Shown here in pieces: positions 32,122 to 41,713 of a stretch of DNA of 64,000 nt. Numbering within the stretch: the stretch's first letter is position 1; each line of letters begins with the position of its first letter. A program made the position numbers and the translations under genes. The DNA comes from a bacterium (GTDB taxonomy: Bacteria > Krumholzibacteriota > Krumholzibacteriia > JACNKJ01). A model generated the notes under the pieces. It saw only the letters and a program-made list of their open reading frames with translations, had not been told where the DNA came from and did not search any database. The stretch is from contig JAAEPZ010001024.1 of the NCBI GenBank assembly GCA_024231955.1, positions 1-64,000 on the forward strand, in the 5' to 3' direction.

Positions 32122-33939
32122 ATGAGGCAGCCGCTGGCCTGCAAGACATCATCTGTGCTAGATTGTCCCCACTCGCGGCACTTGCCATACTCCCATGATT
32201 ATGGCTCTCATCGAAGAGGTGATCCCCTGCTCAGAATCGACATACTCGGCTGGACCGGAATCTCATTTCCCATATTACTTCTGCTCGCGAGCGTATCATG
32301 TGTGTCCGCACAGGATACCTGGACGTGGGTGCAGACCGACTGGTCGGGCGGCAACTATGCCCTGGCCGATTCCATAGATACGGAATGCTCCCCCGGCGAG
32401 TTGATCCTTCTCAATAACCCCGACCGTCTCGTTCCGGCTTTCGATGCCACCGACATCTATGCCGGCATCTGGAGTACGGTCACTTGGCGCGGTAAGCTCT
32501 ACATGGCCGCCTGCTCCACCCCCATGTCCGATGCCGGTGGGGATATCATCAGTTATGATTACGGGAGCCACACGACCGGAATCGACTACTCCGTGCATGA
32601 GGAGGGCAACGTCGTCCTCAGGGTCCTGGACGACAAACTGTTCTGTCCCGGTCTGGACAACCTCGATCTTGATTGGGAGTGGGGGAACATCTACCTCAAC
32701 GAGGGTAACGGCTGGATCCGGAAGGCCTCCATACCGGGAGCCCTCCACGTCCATGACATCATGCTTCACGACGACAAACTCTGGGTCACCACGGGCGCCG
32801 GTCCGCCGGATTACCGGGGCAAACTCTTCTCCTCCATCGATATGGGCGACAGCTGGGTGGAGGAGTTCTCCATCTTGCCCATCCCCCCCGAGAATTTTTT
32901 CCGCCGTCTGTACGGACTCACCGTATTCGAGGAATCGTTGTTCGTACAGAGTGACTTCTGGATCCCCGAGGGACCGGTGTTATTCGAGTTTCACGGCGAT
33001 GAGATGATAACCCATATGCTGCCCGAGGGTGAGTACTGCCTGTCCGCCTTCGCGGAATACCGGGACAACCTGCTCTGCTTGATGAAAACGACGTTGGGCA
33101 TCTACGACGGCGACAACTGGCGTGACCTGCCGGTCCTTCACCCCTCCTACAACTTCGCCTCGCGCGCTCTTATTATCCACCACGACCGAGTCTACGTCGG
33201 CGGTCGTGAAGGGGCTGCGTGGACAAACGATCTCGTTGACTGGCACACAATAGAGGTCGCGGAATTCGGCGGGAAGGGGGTCGAGAGCTTCGGCACTCTT
33301 CACGGAAGACTCTATGCCGGTACGGTGGGAGAGGGGGAGGTCTACGTCACCCCTGCGGCCTCGGTGGGCTACCTGATCTCGGAACCTCACGAGTTTCCCG
33401 GAGCGATTGGCGGCGGATCCCTGAGCTGGGATGCCATCGAGCCTCCAGACACCGAAGTGTCCGTTCAGGTAAGAAGCGCGGCCACGAGCGCAGGTCTTCA
33501 GCAGGCAATCTGGCGCGGACCGGATGGTGATTCCGCCGGCCGGTATCGTAACTCCGGCGGTCCGCTGGCGACAGAGCATCGGGGGAACATCTGGATGCAA
33601 TATCGCATAATGCTCACGAGTTCTGACGAAGTTCTCGCACCCGTCCTCAATAGTTTGCGCGTGGATGCGAGGGAGCTGATACTCGAGTTCCGGACAATGC
33701 CGAACCCATGCACCGGATCGATGCAATTATCGCTGCCGGATGCGATATCGGTCGATGAGATCCTGGTCTATGACCCCCGCGGGCGACTGCGCCGCAAGAT
33801 CCGACCGGGCTCCGCGAAAGTGCTCGTCTGGGACACATGCGATGATCTGTGCCGACCGCTGCCGAGCGGCCTATACCTTATTGCACTCAAGTCGCTGGGC
33901 CGGATATCCTCCACCCAACGCGTAATCCTTCTCCGCTGA
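32122..33939 (+). CDS. secreted propeller-like protein with divergent C-terminal sorting-like domain
   Basis: The frame is open from ATG 32122, which has no ribosome site, and the first about 35 residues are not signal-like. The real signal peptide (ILGWTGISFPILLLLASVSCVSA) starts near 32230, where gaggtgat precedes a CTG codon, so initiation may be non-canonical. The body holds propeller-like strands (WRGKLYMAACSTP, DDKLWVTTGAG, HDRVYVGGREG, LHGRLYAGTVGEGEVY) and a beta-sandwich (EVSVQVRSAAT). The final about 85 residues (RTMPNPCTGSMQLSLP, DPRGRLRRKIR, PSGLYLIAL, VILLR) are a diverged version of the tail, with MPNPCTG replacing YPNPFNP. Confidence 0.75.
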   Translation: MRQPLACKTSSVLDCPHSRHLPYSHDYGSHRRGDPLLRIDILGWTGISFPILLLLASVSCVSAQDTWTWVQTDWSGGNYALADSIDTECSPGELILLNNPDRLVPAFDATDIYAGIWSTVTWRGKLYMAACSTPMSDAGGDIISYDYGSHTTGIDYSVHEEGNVVLRVLDDKLFCPGLDNLDLDWEWGNIYLNEGNGWIRKASIPGALHVHDIMLHDDKLWVTTGAGPPDYRGKLFSSIDMGDSWVEEFSILPIPPENFFRRLYGLTVFEESLFVQSDFWIPEGPVLFEFHGDEMITHMLPEGEYCLSAFAEYRDNLLCLMKTTLGIYDGDNWRDLPVLHPSYNFASRALIIHHDRVYVGGREGAAWTNDLVDWHTIEVAEFGGKGVESFGTLHGRLYAGTVGEGEVYVTPAASVGYLISEPHEFPGAIGGGSLSWDAIEPPDTEVSVQVRSAATSAGLQQAIWRGPDGDSAGRYRNSGGPLATEHRGNIWMQYRIMLTSSDEVLAPVLNSLRVDARELILEFRTMPNPCTGSMQLSLPDAISVDEILVYDPRGRLRRKIRPGSAKVLVWDTCDDLCRPLPSGLYLIALKSLGRISSTQRVILLR

Positions 33940-34090
33940 TAACCAAGACGAGCAGTGGACTCCACCCGCAGGCTTGTCTTAGAGGTTGCGTCCGGTTGTC
34001 CGAACAATGTATTCTATAATAGTATCCGACATGAGCACATCTTTGCTTGAAGATCGGGACCGACACCTACAGATACCGGGAGGGGATGTG

Positions 34091-34708
34091 ATGAGCAAAG
34101 TGAGCTTTATCAAGACGACTCTATTCTTATTACTGATCGTGTGCGCAACCTTGGCCATGGCCACAGAACGTGGGGATCGGTCGCTGTTCCTAAATGACAC
34201 CAGTTTCGAGAACGGGCTTTGCGGCGAGGGCTCCGGCTGGACATGCGGGACCGATACCGGTTGCCCGAACTGGATCATCGACCCGACCTCCATCTGGGGA
34301 GTCCCGGCCAATGATGGAACTTTCGTAGCTCAGCTTGGCGGCCTCTGTGGAGAGGAGCTCAGCAGCAACACCTTTTGCCAGGAGGTCGATTTCGGTTGGC
34401 CCTGCACTTTTTGGCTGACCTGGTCCTGGATGGGGATCGTGAATGGAGCAAACCCAGGATCGTTCAGAGTTACCCAGGATGGGGTCGAGATTGAAGCGTA
34501 TGAGCCCTCAGGGGTTGTGGTTGACTCGAATGGCGTCTGGGAAACCGGATATGTCAGTATCTGGGCATGGGGTGAGACTTCTACATTCTGCTTCGAGTTC
34601 GATGCCGGATCCGACGAGAGTGCCATGCTCATCGACTCGGTGAGCAACTTGATATCGCCGACTCCGACCGTCCCCCTCAGCTTCTCGGTTGTCAAGAGTC
34701 TGTATTGA
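34091..34708 (+). CDS. small secreted Cys-containing beta protein, unknown family
   Basis: The start is ATG 34091 with ggagggg upstream; a TATAAT at 34015 is a candidate -10 box. The signal peptide is TTLFLLLIVCATLAMA. The mature about 180 residues resemble a carbohydrate-binding-like jelly roll (NDTSFENGLCGEGSGW, IDPTSIWGVPANDGTFVAQLG, FWLTWSWMGI). It lacks the FlgD-like tail; instead it ends in PTVPLSFSVVKSLY, a short Pro/Ser-rich stretch plus a V-K-S-L-Y end that could be another type of sorting or anchoring tail. Function unknown. Confidence 0.65.
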   Translation: MSKVSFIKTTLFLLLIVCATLAMATERGDRSLFLNDTSFENGLCGEGSGWTCGTDTGCPNWIIDPTSIWGVPANDGTFVAQLGGLCGEELSSNTFCQEVDFGWPCTFWLTWSWMGIVNGANPGSFRVTQDGVEIEAYEPSGVVVDSNGVWETGYVSIWAWGETSTFCFEFDAGSDESAMLIDSVSNLISPTPTVPLSFSVVKSLY

Positions 34709-35012
34709 TTTCATCGGTTCCCGATGTAGAGCCTGTATCGCCAATGCGGACTCCACATCGGAAACATCGATCGAACCATGTCATCGCCAATAGTACCCCA
34801 ATGTTTCTCTCGAAGGGGAGATCAACATAACGCTCCTTACGAGAGCGCTTATTATGTGGACGAAGCGGCTGTCCGCACCCCTAACTCATCAAGTCGGTTT
34901 CCATTCGGGACGATCATAGGTTTGATACCCCCAGTCCCATGCCTGATTGGATGGCTTTATTGCTGCGTTGATCCTGCAACGGATCGGCCTCTTCCGAACC
35001 TGGAGACTAACG
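34709..35012. other. intergenic, nothing recognised
   Basis: Upstream region of ercA. No promoter pair or repeat was found by eye. Confidence 0.4.
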
Positions 35013-36161
35013 ATGGAATTAAGGAAATTCGTTGCACCGGAATTCGTTTACGGACCGCAGGCTCTGGACCTGGTGGGGCGCTATGCCCGCAATTTCGGCG
35101 CGCGCAAGGTGCTTGTGGTTTCGGACCCGGGGGTTCAGGCCGCCGGCTGGGTAAAGCACGTTACGGACTCATTGACGGCCGAACATCTGGCGTACGAGTT
35201 GTTCACGGACGTCTCCCCCAACCCCCGCGCCAAAGAGGCCATGACGGGAGCCGCGATCTTTAGCGACCGGAAATGCGATGTGATTGTCGCCGTCGGGGGC
35301 GGAAGTCCGATGGATTGCGCCAAGGGGATCGGCATCGTACACAGCAATGGTTGCGATGTCCTTGAATTCGAGGGTATCGACAACGTCGCCATTCCGGGTC
35401 CCCCTCTGATATGCGTTCCGACTACGGCGGGCACGTCAGCGGACCTGTCTTAGTTTGCGATCATCAATGATGTGAATCGGCTGTGCAAAATCGCAATCAT
35501 CAGTAAAACAGTAGTGCCGGATGTGGCCATCATCGATCCGATCACGACCACGACCATGGATTCCTATCTGACGGCCTGCACCGGAATGGATGCTCTCGTT
35601 CATGCGGTGGAAGCTTACGTCTCATCCGCCAATTCGCCACTGACCGACCTTCATGCCCTTGAGGCGGTGCGACTCCTCAGCGACAATCTGCTCAAGGCCA
35701 TCGCCGCCCCGGATGATATCGAGTTGAGAGATCTGGTGATGCGGGGCAGCATGTCCGCCGGGCTGGCCTTTTCCAATACCAGTCTTGGAGCCGTCCACGC
35801 CATGGCCCACAGTCTGGGCGGGCTGCTGGACCTGCCCCACGGCGAATGCAACAGCATACTGCTTGAGCATGTTATGGCCTACAACTTCACCAAGGAGCCG
35901 GAGCGTTTCGGCTCGATCGGCAGAGCCATGGGATTGGAGCTGAAGGGACTCACCGCAATCGAAGAGCGGCAGGCGGTACTCGGTGGAATTGCCGAGATGA
36001 AGGTTGCGGCGGGAATCTCCTGCAGTCTGGGCGAGAGGGGCGTCAAAACGGCGGATGTCCCCCAACTTGCGGCCAACGCCATAGCGGACCCCTGCATGGT
36101 CACCAATCCCAGGAAACCGGTTCAGCGCGACATAGAGGTAATCTATGAAGAAGCCCTTTGA
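35013..36161 (+). pseudogene. ercA: ErcA-type iron-containing alcohol dehydrogenase with premature amber codon
   Basis: From ATG 35013 (GGAG upstream) the frame spans 383 codons, the normal length of ErcA-type group III alcohol dehydrogenases, but codon 147 (35451-35453) is TAG. It lies in GTSADLS-stop-FAIINDVNR, where the family has Gln, so one C-to-T change (CAG to TAG) explains it. Everything else is intact: NAD-binding VGGGSPMDCAKGIG, metal ligands in the TGMDALVHAVEAYVS and HAMAHSLGG...DLPHGECN segments, and the terminal NPRKPVQRDIEVIYEEAL typical of ErcA. In Pseudomonas, ErcA acts with Erc sensor kinases in regulating ethanol oxidation. Its end overlaps the kinase start by 17 bp. Confidence 0.85.
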
Positions 36162-37767
36162 CGGGGATCTCGACCATCGGGCTCAGCACGACTTGATAAT
36201 CGGTTTGGGCGAGCGGTCATTGCGCAAGAGTTACTTCCCGCAACTTCAGGATCAGTTGAGCAAACTTGAAAGATTCCGCCTGTTGCTGGATGAAACCAGC
36301 GACATCATTCTTATGGCGGAGCTACCCAGCGGCAAGATAGTAGACAACAACCGAACGGCATTGAAGGCCATAGGCATCAGAGAGATGCAGTCTCTCCGCT
36401 TGCAGGACCTGTTCCCCGCCGAAGATCTGCAAGATGATTTCCGGAGTTTCATAGCCGATGACAAGGATACCTCATCGTCAAAGCTGCAACTGGAAACGTG
36501 TTTCAATTCGGGGACCGACAGAGAGATGCCCGTGGAGCTCATCCTCCGCAAGAGCAAGCTGGAGGATCGGGATTATGTAGTGCTTGTCGGACGCGACATA
36601 TCCGAACGAAGGGAAGCGGAGGAGATCAGACGCCGGCTTGAACAGCGTATCAGCCATAGTCAACGGTTGGATTCATTAGGAATGCTCGCAGGCGGGATAG
36701 CTCACGACTTCAACAATCTGCTCATGGCCGTCATCGGCAATCTCTCATTGCTGGAGATGGAGTTGCCTGGACAGAGCCCCCTGCACGGGCACATCAAAGA
36801 GATCGTGTTTGCCACAAACAGCGCCCGCGACCTGACCAGCCGCTTGTTGGGATTGGCCAAGGGGGGCAAGTACGAAACATCCCCGGCATGCATGAACGAC
36901 ATCATCTCCAACACCTGCAATATGTTCAGCCGTACCCACAAGAATCTCACTGTCGAGACGAACCTGGCTGCGGACTTGAGGACCGTAGAGGTCGATCGCA
37001 GCCAGATGGAGCAGGTGTTGATAAACCTGTTCGTCAACGCCGACCACGCAATGGCTGACCACGGCAAGCTCGGCATCTCCTCCAGCAATCTGATTCTCGA
37101 GCACGACGATGCCAAGCTGCTGAACCTGAAGGCGGGCAGCTACATCCTGGTTGAGGTGTCCGACAACGGATGTGGAATGGACAAGGCGACCTGCAAGAAG
37201 GTCTTCGATCCCTTCTTCTCCACCCGAATCGAGGGCCGCGGCACCGGCTTGGGGCTGGCATCGGTATACGGGATCATCTCCAATCATGAGGGATTGATCT
37301 CCGTCTACAGCGAATTGGACCTGGGAACAACCTTTCGGATCTATCTCCCGACGACCGATAGAGAGCCGCTGACCAAAAGCACCCCTTCAGGCGGTATGGC
37401 AAAAGGCAAGGGACTGATTCTCGTCGTTGATGATGAGGAGATCATCCTGACCGTAACCATGAAGATGTTGGAAAAACTTGGCTACGAGGTCTTGGGTGCA
37501 AGTAACGGCAAAGAGGCGATAGAGATCTATGAGCAGCATCCGGAGATTGAACTGGTTATCCTGGACATGATCATGCCCGGAATGGGCGGCGAAGAGACGT
37601 TTCATATTCTGAGGGAACTCAACCGGAACATGAAGGTGCTTCTTTCAAGCGGGTACAGCATGAATGAGCAGACAAAGCGGATACTGGATCAAGGGTTCTC
37701 GGGATTTTTGAATAAACCCTTCAACACTTCAGATCTGGCGACTATCGTGAAGGATACTCTGAGTTGA
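36145..37767 (+). CDS. ErcS-like PAS hybrid histidine kinase with receiver domain
   Basis: It has 540 residues and no membrane segment, so it is cytoplasmic. A PAS domain covers about 40-150 (LLLDETSDIILMAELPSGKIVDNNRTAL). The HisKA H-box has His187 in LAGGIAHDFNNLLMAV. The ATPase domain has the N-box FVNADHAM, G1 VEVSDNGCGMD and G2 GRGTGLGLASVYGI. A C-terminal receiver (about 425-538) has Asp474 in ELVILDMIMPGMGG. The H-A-H-D-F-N-N-L-L box places it in the Erc/hybrid group that typically follows ercA. It overlaps ercA by 17 bp, so translation is likely coupled; the amber codon in ercA may therefore reduce its expression. The response output is not in the window. Confidence 0.9.
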   Translation: MKKPFDGDLDHRAQHDLIIGLGERSLRKSYFPQLQDQLSKLERFRLLLDETSDIILMAELPSGKIVDNNRTALKAIGIREMQSLRLQDLFPAEDLQDDFRSFIADDKDTSSSKLQLETCFNSGTDREMPVELILRKSKLEDRDYVVLVGRDISERREAEEIRRRLEQRISHSQRLDSLGMLAGGIAHDFNNLLMAVIGNLSLLEMELPGQSPLHGHIKEIVFATNSARDLTSRLLGLAKGGKYETSPACMNDIISNTCNMFSRTHKNLTVETNLAADLRTVEVDRSQMEQVLINLFVNADHAMADHGKLGISSSNLILEHDDAKLLNLKAGSYILVEVSDNGCGMDKATCKKVFDPFFSTRIEGRGTGLGLASVYGIISNHEGLISVYSELDLGTTFRIYLPTTDREPLTKSTPSGGMAKGKGLILVVDDEEIILTVTMKMLEKLGYEVLGASNGKEAIEIYEQHPEIELVILDMIMPGMGGEETFHILRELNRNMKVLLSSGYSMNEQTKRILDQGFSGFLNKPFNTSDLATIVKDTLS

Positions 37768-37942
37768 ATCCCCGGTGACCTCTTCGGGAAAGCCGTGATA
37801 AATCCATCCGGAGGTTGAAGTTTCCGGGTCGCACCTTTCCGAAATCATATCTGCCCAGCGCCGTCCATCTCCGATATCGCCCCACTCCTCCGCGAGCTCA
37901 ACTGCACCGGCTGCAAACGTATCCGCCAAAAATCGGATTGAA

Positions 37943-37971
37943 TTGAACTATGCCCCATATTGTCTTATAAT
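37943..37971 (+). promoter_or_regulatory. strong sigma70-type promoter for the CotH gene
   Basis: TTGAAC at 37943 and a perfect TATAAT at 37966 are separated by 17 bp. The predicted transcript start (about 37978) is only about 12 bases before ATG 37990, so the 5' leader would be very short. Confidence 0.65.
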
Positions 37972-37989
37972 TGCCGAAGGGGGCTAGAT

Positions 37990-40900
37990 ATGGACTTCAA
38001 ACCATCCATATTTCATGCTAAAGCAGTCATTATCATGATGCTGCTTGGTTTTTGCGCCGACATCGCCGCCTCGCAGGTGCTGATCAACGAGTTTCTCACC
38101 TCCAATGTCGAGGGGATTCACGACGAGGACGGCGACACCCCGGACTGGATAGAGCTGCTCAATACAGGTCCCGGCACGGTTGATCTGGATGGATGGTTCA
38201 TCTCCGACGATCTCGACACCCCTCTTCTCTGGACACTCCCCCCCCATCAACTCTCCCCCGGCGGCCGTATCCTGATCTTCGCCTCGGGCAAGGATCGCGA
38301 CTATCTGCCCCAGGTGTGGGAGACGGTCATCACCCGGGGAGATGTCTGGCACTATACACCCGATGCCTGCAGTCAATCGGTCGACTGGATATACCCCGGC
38401 TTCGATGATTCGGAGTGGGATGAGGGGCCAACCGGCATCGGCTTCGGCGATGGCGACGATGAAACGACAATCAGCTACACAATCGCCATTTTGGCCCGAT
38501 CCCCTTTTCAGGTGGATGACCCCTCAGCGGTTTCGAGCCTGGTGCTGCACATCGATTATGACGACGCGTTCGTGGCCTATGTCAACGGTGTGGAGATCGC
38601 CCGCAGCAACATAGGGATACGGGGGATACGCCCCGACTGCGACGAACCGGCTCTGACCAACCGCGAAGCGCAGATCTACGATGGTGGCCTGCCGGATGTC
38701 TACGTGGTGCCGACACCCGACATGTTGATCGTCGGCGAGAATACGCTCGCCATCGAGGTTCACAACTCAACGTCCTCCTCCAGCGACATGAGCTTCATCC
38801 CCTGGCTCTCACTGGGGCTGGACAGCGCACCGGTCGGAGGTGGAGATGGACCTGCCGCCTATATCCGTTTCATGCTGCCCCATCTGCATACCGATTTCGG
38901 GCTGGGGGCTGCTGAGACCATCTCCCTGCACGACAGTAACGAGCAGTTTGTCGATGAGATCAATACCGGCGCCAGTTGGGCGGACATCTCAAGCGGGCGC
39001 GCCCCCGATGGAGCTGCGGAGTGGCGCCTCTTCACTGAACCCACACCCTGTGCGCCCAACGCCGACGATGGCTGCTCCGAATTCGCCGTCGCCCCCGTTT
39101 TCTCCCGAAACGGAGGTTTGATTGCGGCTCCCGTCACTCTGGAAATATTCTCGCCGATCCCGACGGCGGAGATCCGTTTCACCAGCGACGGCAGCGACCC
39201 CGACCAGTTGTCCCCCATCTACCACGCAACCCTCCCGATAGCGGACACGCGCATCATCCGCGCCCGCTGCTTCGAGGAGGGCAAGCTGCCCAGTCGGATC
39301 GTCACCGCCAGCTTCCTCTTCAGCGTGGATACGGAGTTGCCTGTGGTTTCCCTGGTCACGGATCCCGCCAACCTTTGGGACGATGAGATCGGAATCTACA
39401 TCCTTGGCCCCAACGCCAGCACCACGCCCCCCCACTACGGCGCCAATTTCTGGCAGGATTGGGAGAGGCAGGCCCATGTCGAATTCTTCGATACGGACGG
39501 CACCACACCATTCGCTCACAATGTCGGCATCAAGATCCACGGCGGTATGACCCGGGCCCTGGCCCAGAAATCACTTCGCCTGATCGCGCGCGGGGGATAC
39601 GGCGCGTCCAGGATCGAGCATCAGATCTTCCCGGGACTCGATATCGATGAATTCAAAACCCTCATCCTGCGCAACGCCGGCAATGACTGGTGCGTGGCGC
39701 ACCTACGCGATCTGTTCATGCACGGTATCTGCTCACGCCCCGAAACCGACATCCAGGCCGGGCGGCAGGCCATCGTCTACCTGAACGGCGAGTACTGGGG
39801 GATCCACAATATCCGCGAGCGATTGGACAAGGACTATCTTGAAACCCATCACGGGATAAACCCCGACGAGGTGGACATCCTCGAGGGTGAGAATCAGGTG
39901 GTGGAGGGCGACAACGAATCCTATCTCGCGCTGCTGGATTGGATCGCCAATCACAGTCTGTCCGAACCCGAAAACTACGGGGCGATTCAGACGATGATCC
40001 AGACGGACAATTTCACGCTCTACAACTGCTTCGAGATCTACTTCGCCAATACCGACTGGCCGCACGGCAACATCCGCTACTGGCGCCCACGCGAGCCTGG
40101 CGGCCGGTGGCGCTGGATGTTCAAGGACATGGATATCAGTCTGGGCATCTGGGACGAAGTCGATCACAACACTCTGGCCCACGCCCTGGATCCGGATGGA
40201 GGGACGACGAATCCACCCTGGTCCACCCTCCTGCTCCGCAGTCTGATGGACAACCCCCTGTTCAGACGGGATTTCATCAACAGCTATGCCGAGTTGATGA
40301 GCGGCCCGCTGGCGCCGACGCCGTTGACGGAGTCGTTCGCTGTGATCACGGGGAATATCGAGGGGGAGATTCAACCTCATTTCGAACGTTGGGAACAGGA
40401 CTACACCGACTGGTACGGGAGCACCGACAACATCCGCGACTGGATCGCCCAGAGACCAGGCTACGCCAGGCAACACATCATGGAGTACTTCGACCTGCCC
40501 GCGACAGTTGCGGTGACGCTGGCGATCGCCCCTCCCGGTGCAGGCACCCTGCAACTGACCGCAACCGAGATCGATTCACTACACAGGATCATCTACTTCG
40601 AGGGGAACCCGGTGCCGATTACCGCCGCTCCCCGGCCGGGATGGAGCTTTGATCACTGGTCCGATCTCGGCTTGCCCGACACCACCAGCATATTGCTCCC
40701 CCCGACGGGCATCATCAACCTGACCGCCCATTTCACGGAAGCGCCGGTCGACGAGGCAACCGTGGTGATCAACGAGATCAACTATAATTCGGCCGCCACG
40801 TTTGATCCCGGCGACTGGATCGAGTTTCACAATCCCGGCACTCTGGACCTCGACCTCACCGGTTGGAGCTTCCGCGATTCCGAAGATACCCACGTATTCA

Positions 40901-41526
40901 ACTTCCCCGCAGAGACACTGCTTGGCGCCGGGAGCTACCTTGTCCTTTGCCGCGACATGGCGGCCTTCACCGCGCTTTACCCCGATGTCGAACCCGTTCT
41001 CGACGGGATGGATTTCGGCTTCAGCGGCGCGGGTGAGTTGCTGAGAGTGTATGACGACGAGGGGGCGCCGTATGATGTCGTCGAGTATGACGACAGCGCT
41101 CCCTGGCCGACCGAGCCCGATGGTCTGGGCGCCACGCTGGAGCTGATAGACCCTGAGTCCGACAACTCGTTGCCGACGAGTTGGGCCGCATCTGCGGATC
41201 ACGGGACGCCGGGCGAACAGAACAGCTGCAACCTGACCGCCGCGCCGGCTGCCGTCACCCCGTCGGCCCTGAGGCTGGCCCCACCCTGGCCCAATCCGTT
41301 CAACCCGACAACGACCATCAGCTTTGACACCCCCGCGGTCGGCAGAGTCAGACTCTCCATATTCGACCCGCAGGGCAGACTTGTCGACCACCTGATCGAC
41401 CGGCAGCTGACCGCCGGCACCCACCGGATCACCTGGAATGCCGACGGGTTGAGCAGCGGCGTGTATCTGGTGCGCCTCGATCTCGCGGATGAAAGCCGCA
41501 ACTGCAAGCTGCTGCTCCTGAAGTAA
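37990..41526 (+). CDS. secreted CotH-kinase-family protein with lamin-tail domains and sorting-like tail
   Basis: The start is ATG 37990 (gaagggggc upstream). A signal peptide ends near CADIAAS. Order of domains: a lamin-tail (LTD) domain at about 25-110 (VLINEFLTSN...DWIELLNTG); a beta-sandwich; a chitobiase/FN3-like segment (EIRFTSDGSDPD); a CotH domain at about 500-850, with NGEYWGIHNIRERLDKDYLE near residue 599 and KDMDISLG near 711; an InlB/Listeria-Bacteroides-type repeat (GWSFDHWSDLG); a second LTD (VVINEINYNSAATFDPGDWIEF); and the FlgD-like tail (PPWPNPFNPTTTISFDTP to LLLLK). CotH proteins are atypical protein kinases that phosphorylate secreted proteins, with the two motifs above holding the metal and active-site Asp. 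Confidence 0.9.
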   Translation: MDFKPSIFHAKAVIIMMLLGFCADIAASQVLINEFLTSNVEGIHDEDGDTPDWIELLNTGPGTVDLDGWFISDDLDTPLLWTLPPHQLSPGGRILIFASGKDRDYLPQVWETVITRGDVWHYTPDACSQSVDWIYPGFDDSEWDEGPTGIGFGDGDDETTISYTIAILARSPFQVDDPSAVSSLVLHIDYDDAFVAYVNGVEIARSNIGIRGIRPDCDEPALTNREAQIYDGGLPDVYVVPTPDMLIVGENTLAIEVHNSTSSSSDMSFIPWLSLGLDSAPVGGGDGPAAYIRFMLPHLHTDFGLGAAETISLHDSNEQFVDEINTGASWADISSGRAPDGAAEWRLFTEPTPCAPNADDGCSEFAVAPVFSRNGGLIAAPVTLEIFSPIPTAEIRFTSDGSDPDQLSPIYHATLPIADTRIIRARCFEEGKLPSRIVTASFLFSVDTELPVVSLVTDPANLWDDEIGIYILGPNASTTPPHYGANFWQDWERQAHVEFFDTDGTTPFAHNVGIKIHGGMTRALAQKSLRLIARGGYGASRIEHQIFPGLDIDEFKTLILRNAGNDWCVAHLRDLFMHGICSRPETDIQAGRQAIVYLNGEYWGIHNIRERLDKDYLETHHGINPDEVDILEGENQVVEGDNESYLALLDWIANHSLSEPENYGAIQTMIQTDNFTLYNCFEIYFANTDWPHGNIRYWRPREPGGRWRWMFKDMDISLGIWDEVDHNTLAHALDPDGGTTNPPWSTLLLRSLMDNPLFRRDFINSYAELMSGPLAPTPLTESFAVITGNIEGEIQPHFERWEQDYTDWYGSTDNIRDWIAQRPGYARQHIMEYFDLPATVAVTLAIAPPGAGTLQLTATEIDSLHRIIYFEGNPVPITAAPRPGWSFDHWSDLGLPDTTSILLPPTGIINLTAHFTEAPVDEATVVINEINYNSAATFDPGDWIEFHNPGTLDLDLTGWSFRDSEDTHVFNFPAETLLGAGSYLVLCRDMAAFTALYPDVEPVLDGMDFGFSGAGELLRVYDDEGAPYDVVEYDDSAPWPTEPDGLGATLELIDPESDNSLPTSWAASADHGTPGEQNSCNLTAAPAAVTPSALRLAPPWPNPFNPTTTISFDTPAVGRVRLSIFDPQGRLVDHLIDRQLTAGTHRITWNADGLSSGVYLVRLDLADESRNCKLLLLK

Positions 41527-41713
41527 TCCGCCCGGGCCTATCCACCATAAGCGGCTGCACCATAGTAATTTCCGATCCATGAGTGCGCCCATAATTCCCG
41601 CGTAACACCCTCCGGCTATAGTTATCCCATCAAATGTCGAGCTCCAGCGGTCAGCTGACTCCCGCAAAGATGCCTCCAGCATCCGGGAAACTCGTATTCG
41701 AAAGGGAGATCCA

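Noticed and set aside
35451..35453. TAG in ercA as pyrrolysine or recoded codon
   Set aside because: The family has Gln at this site, a single base change explains it, and other genes in the window end in TAG.
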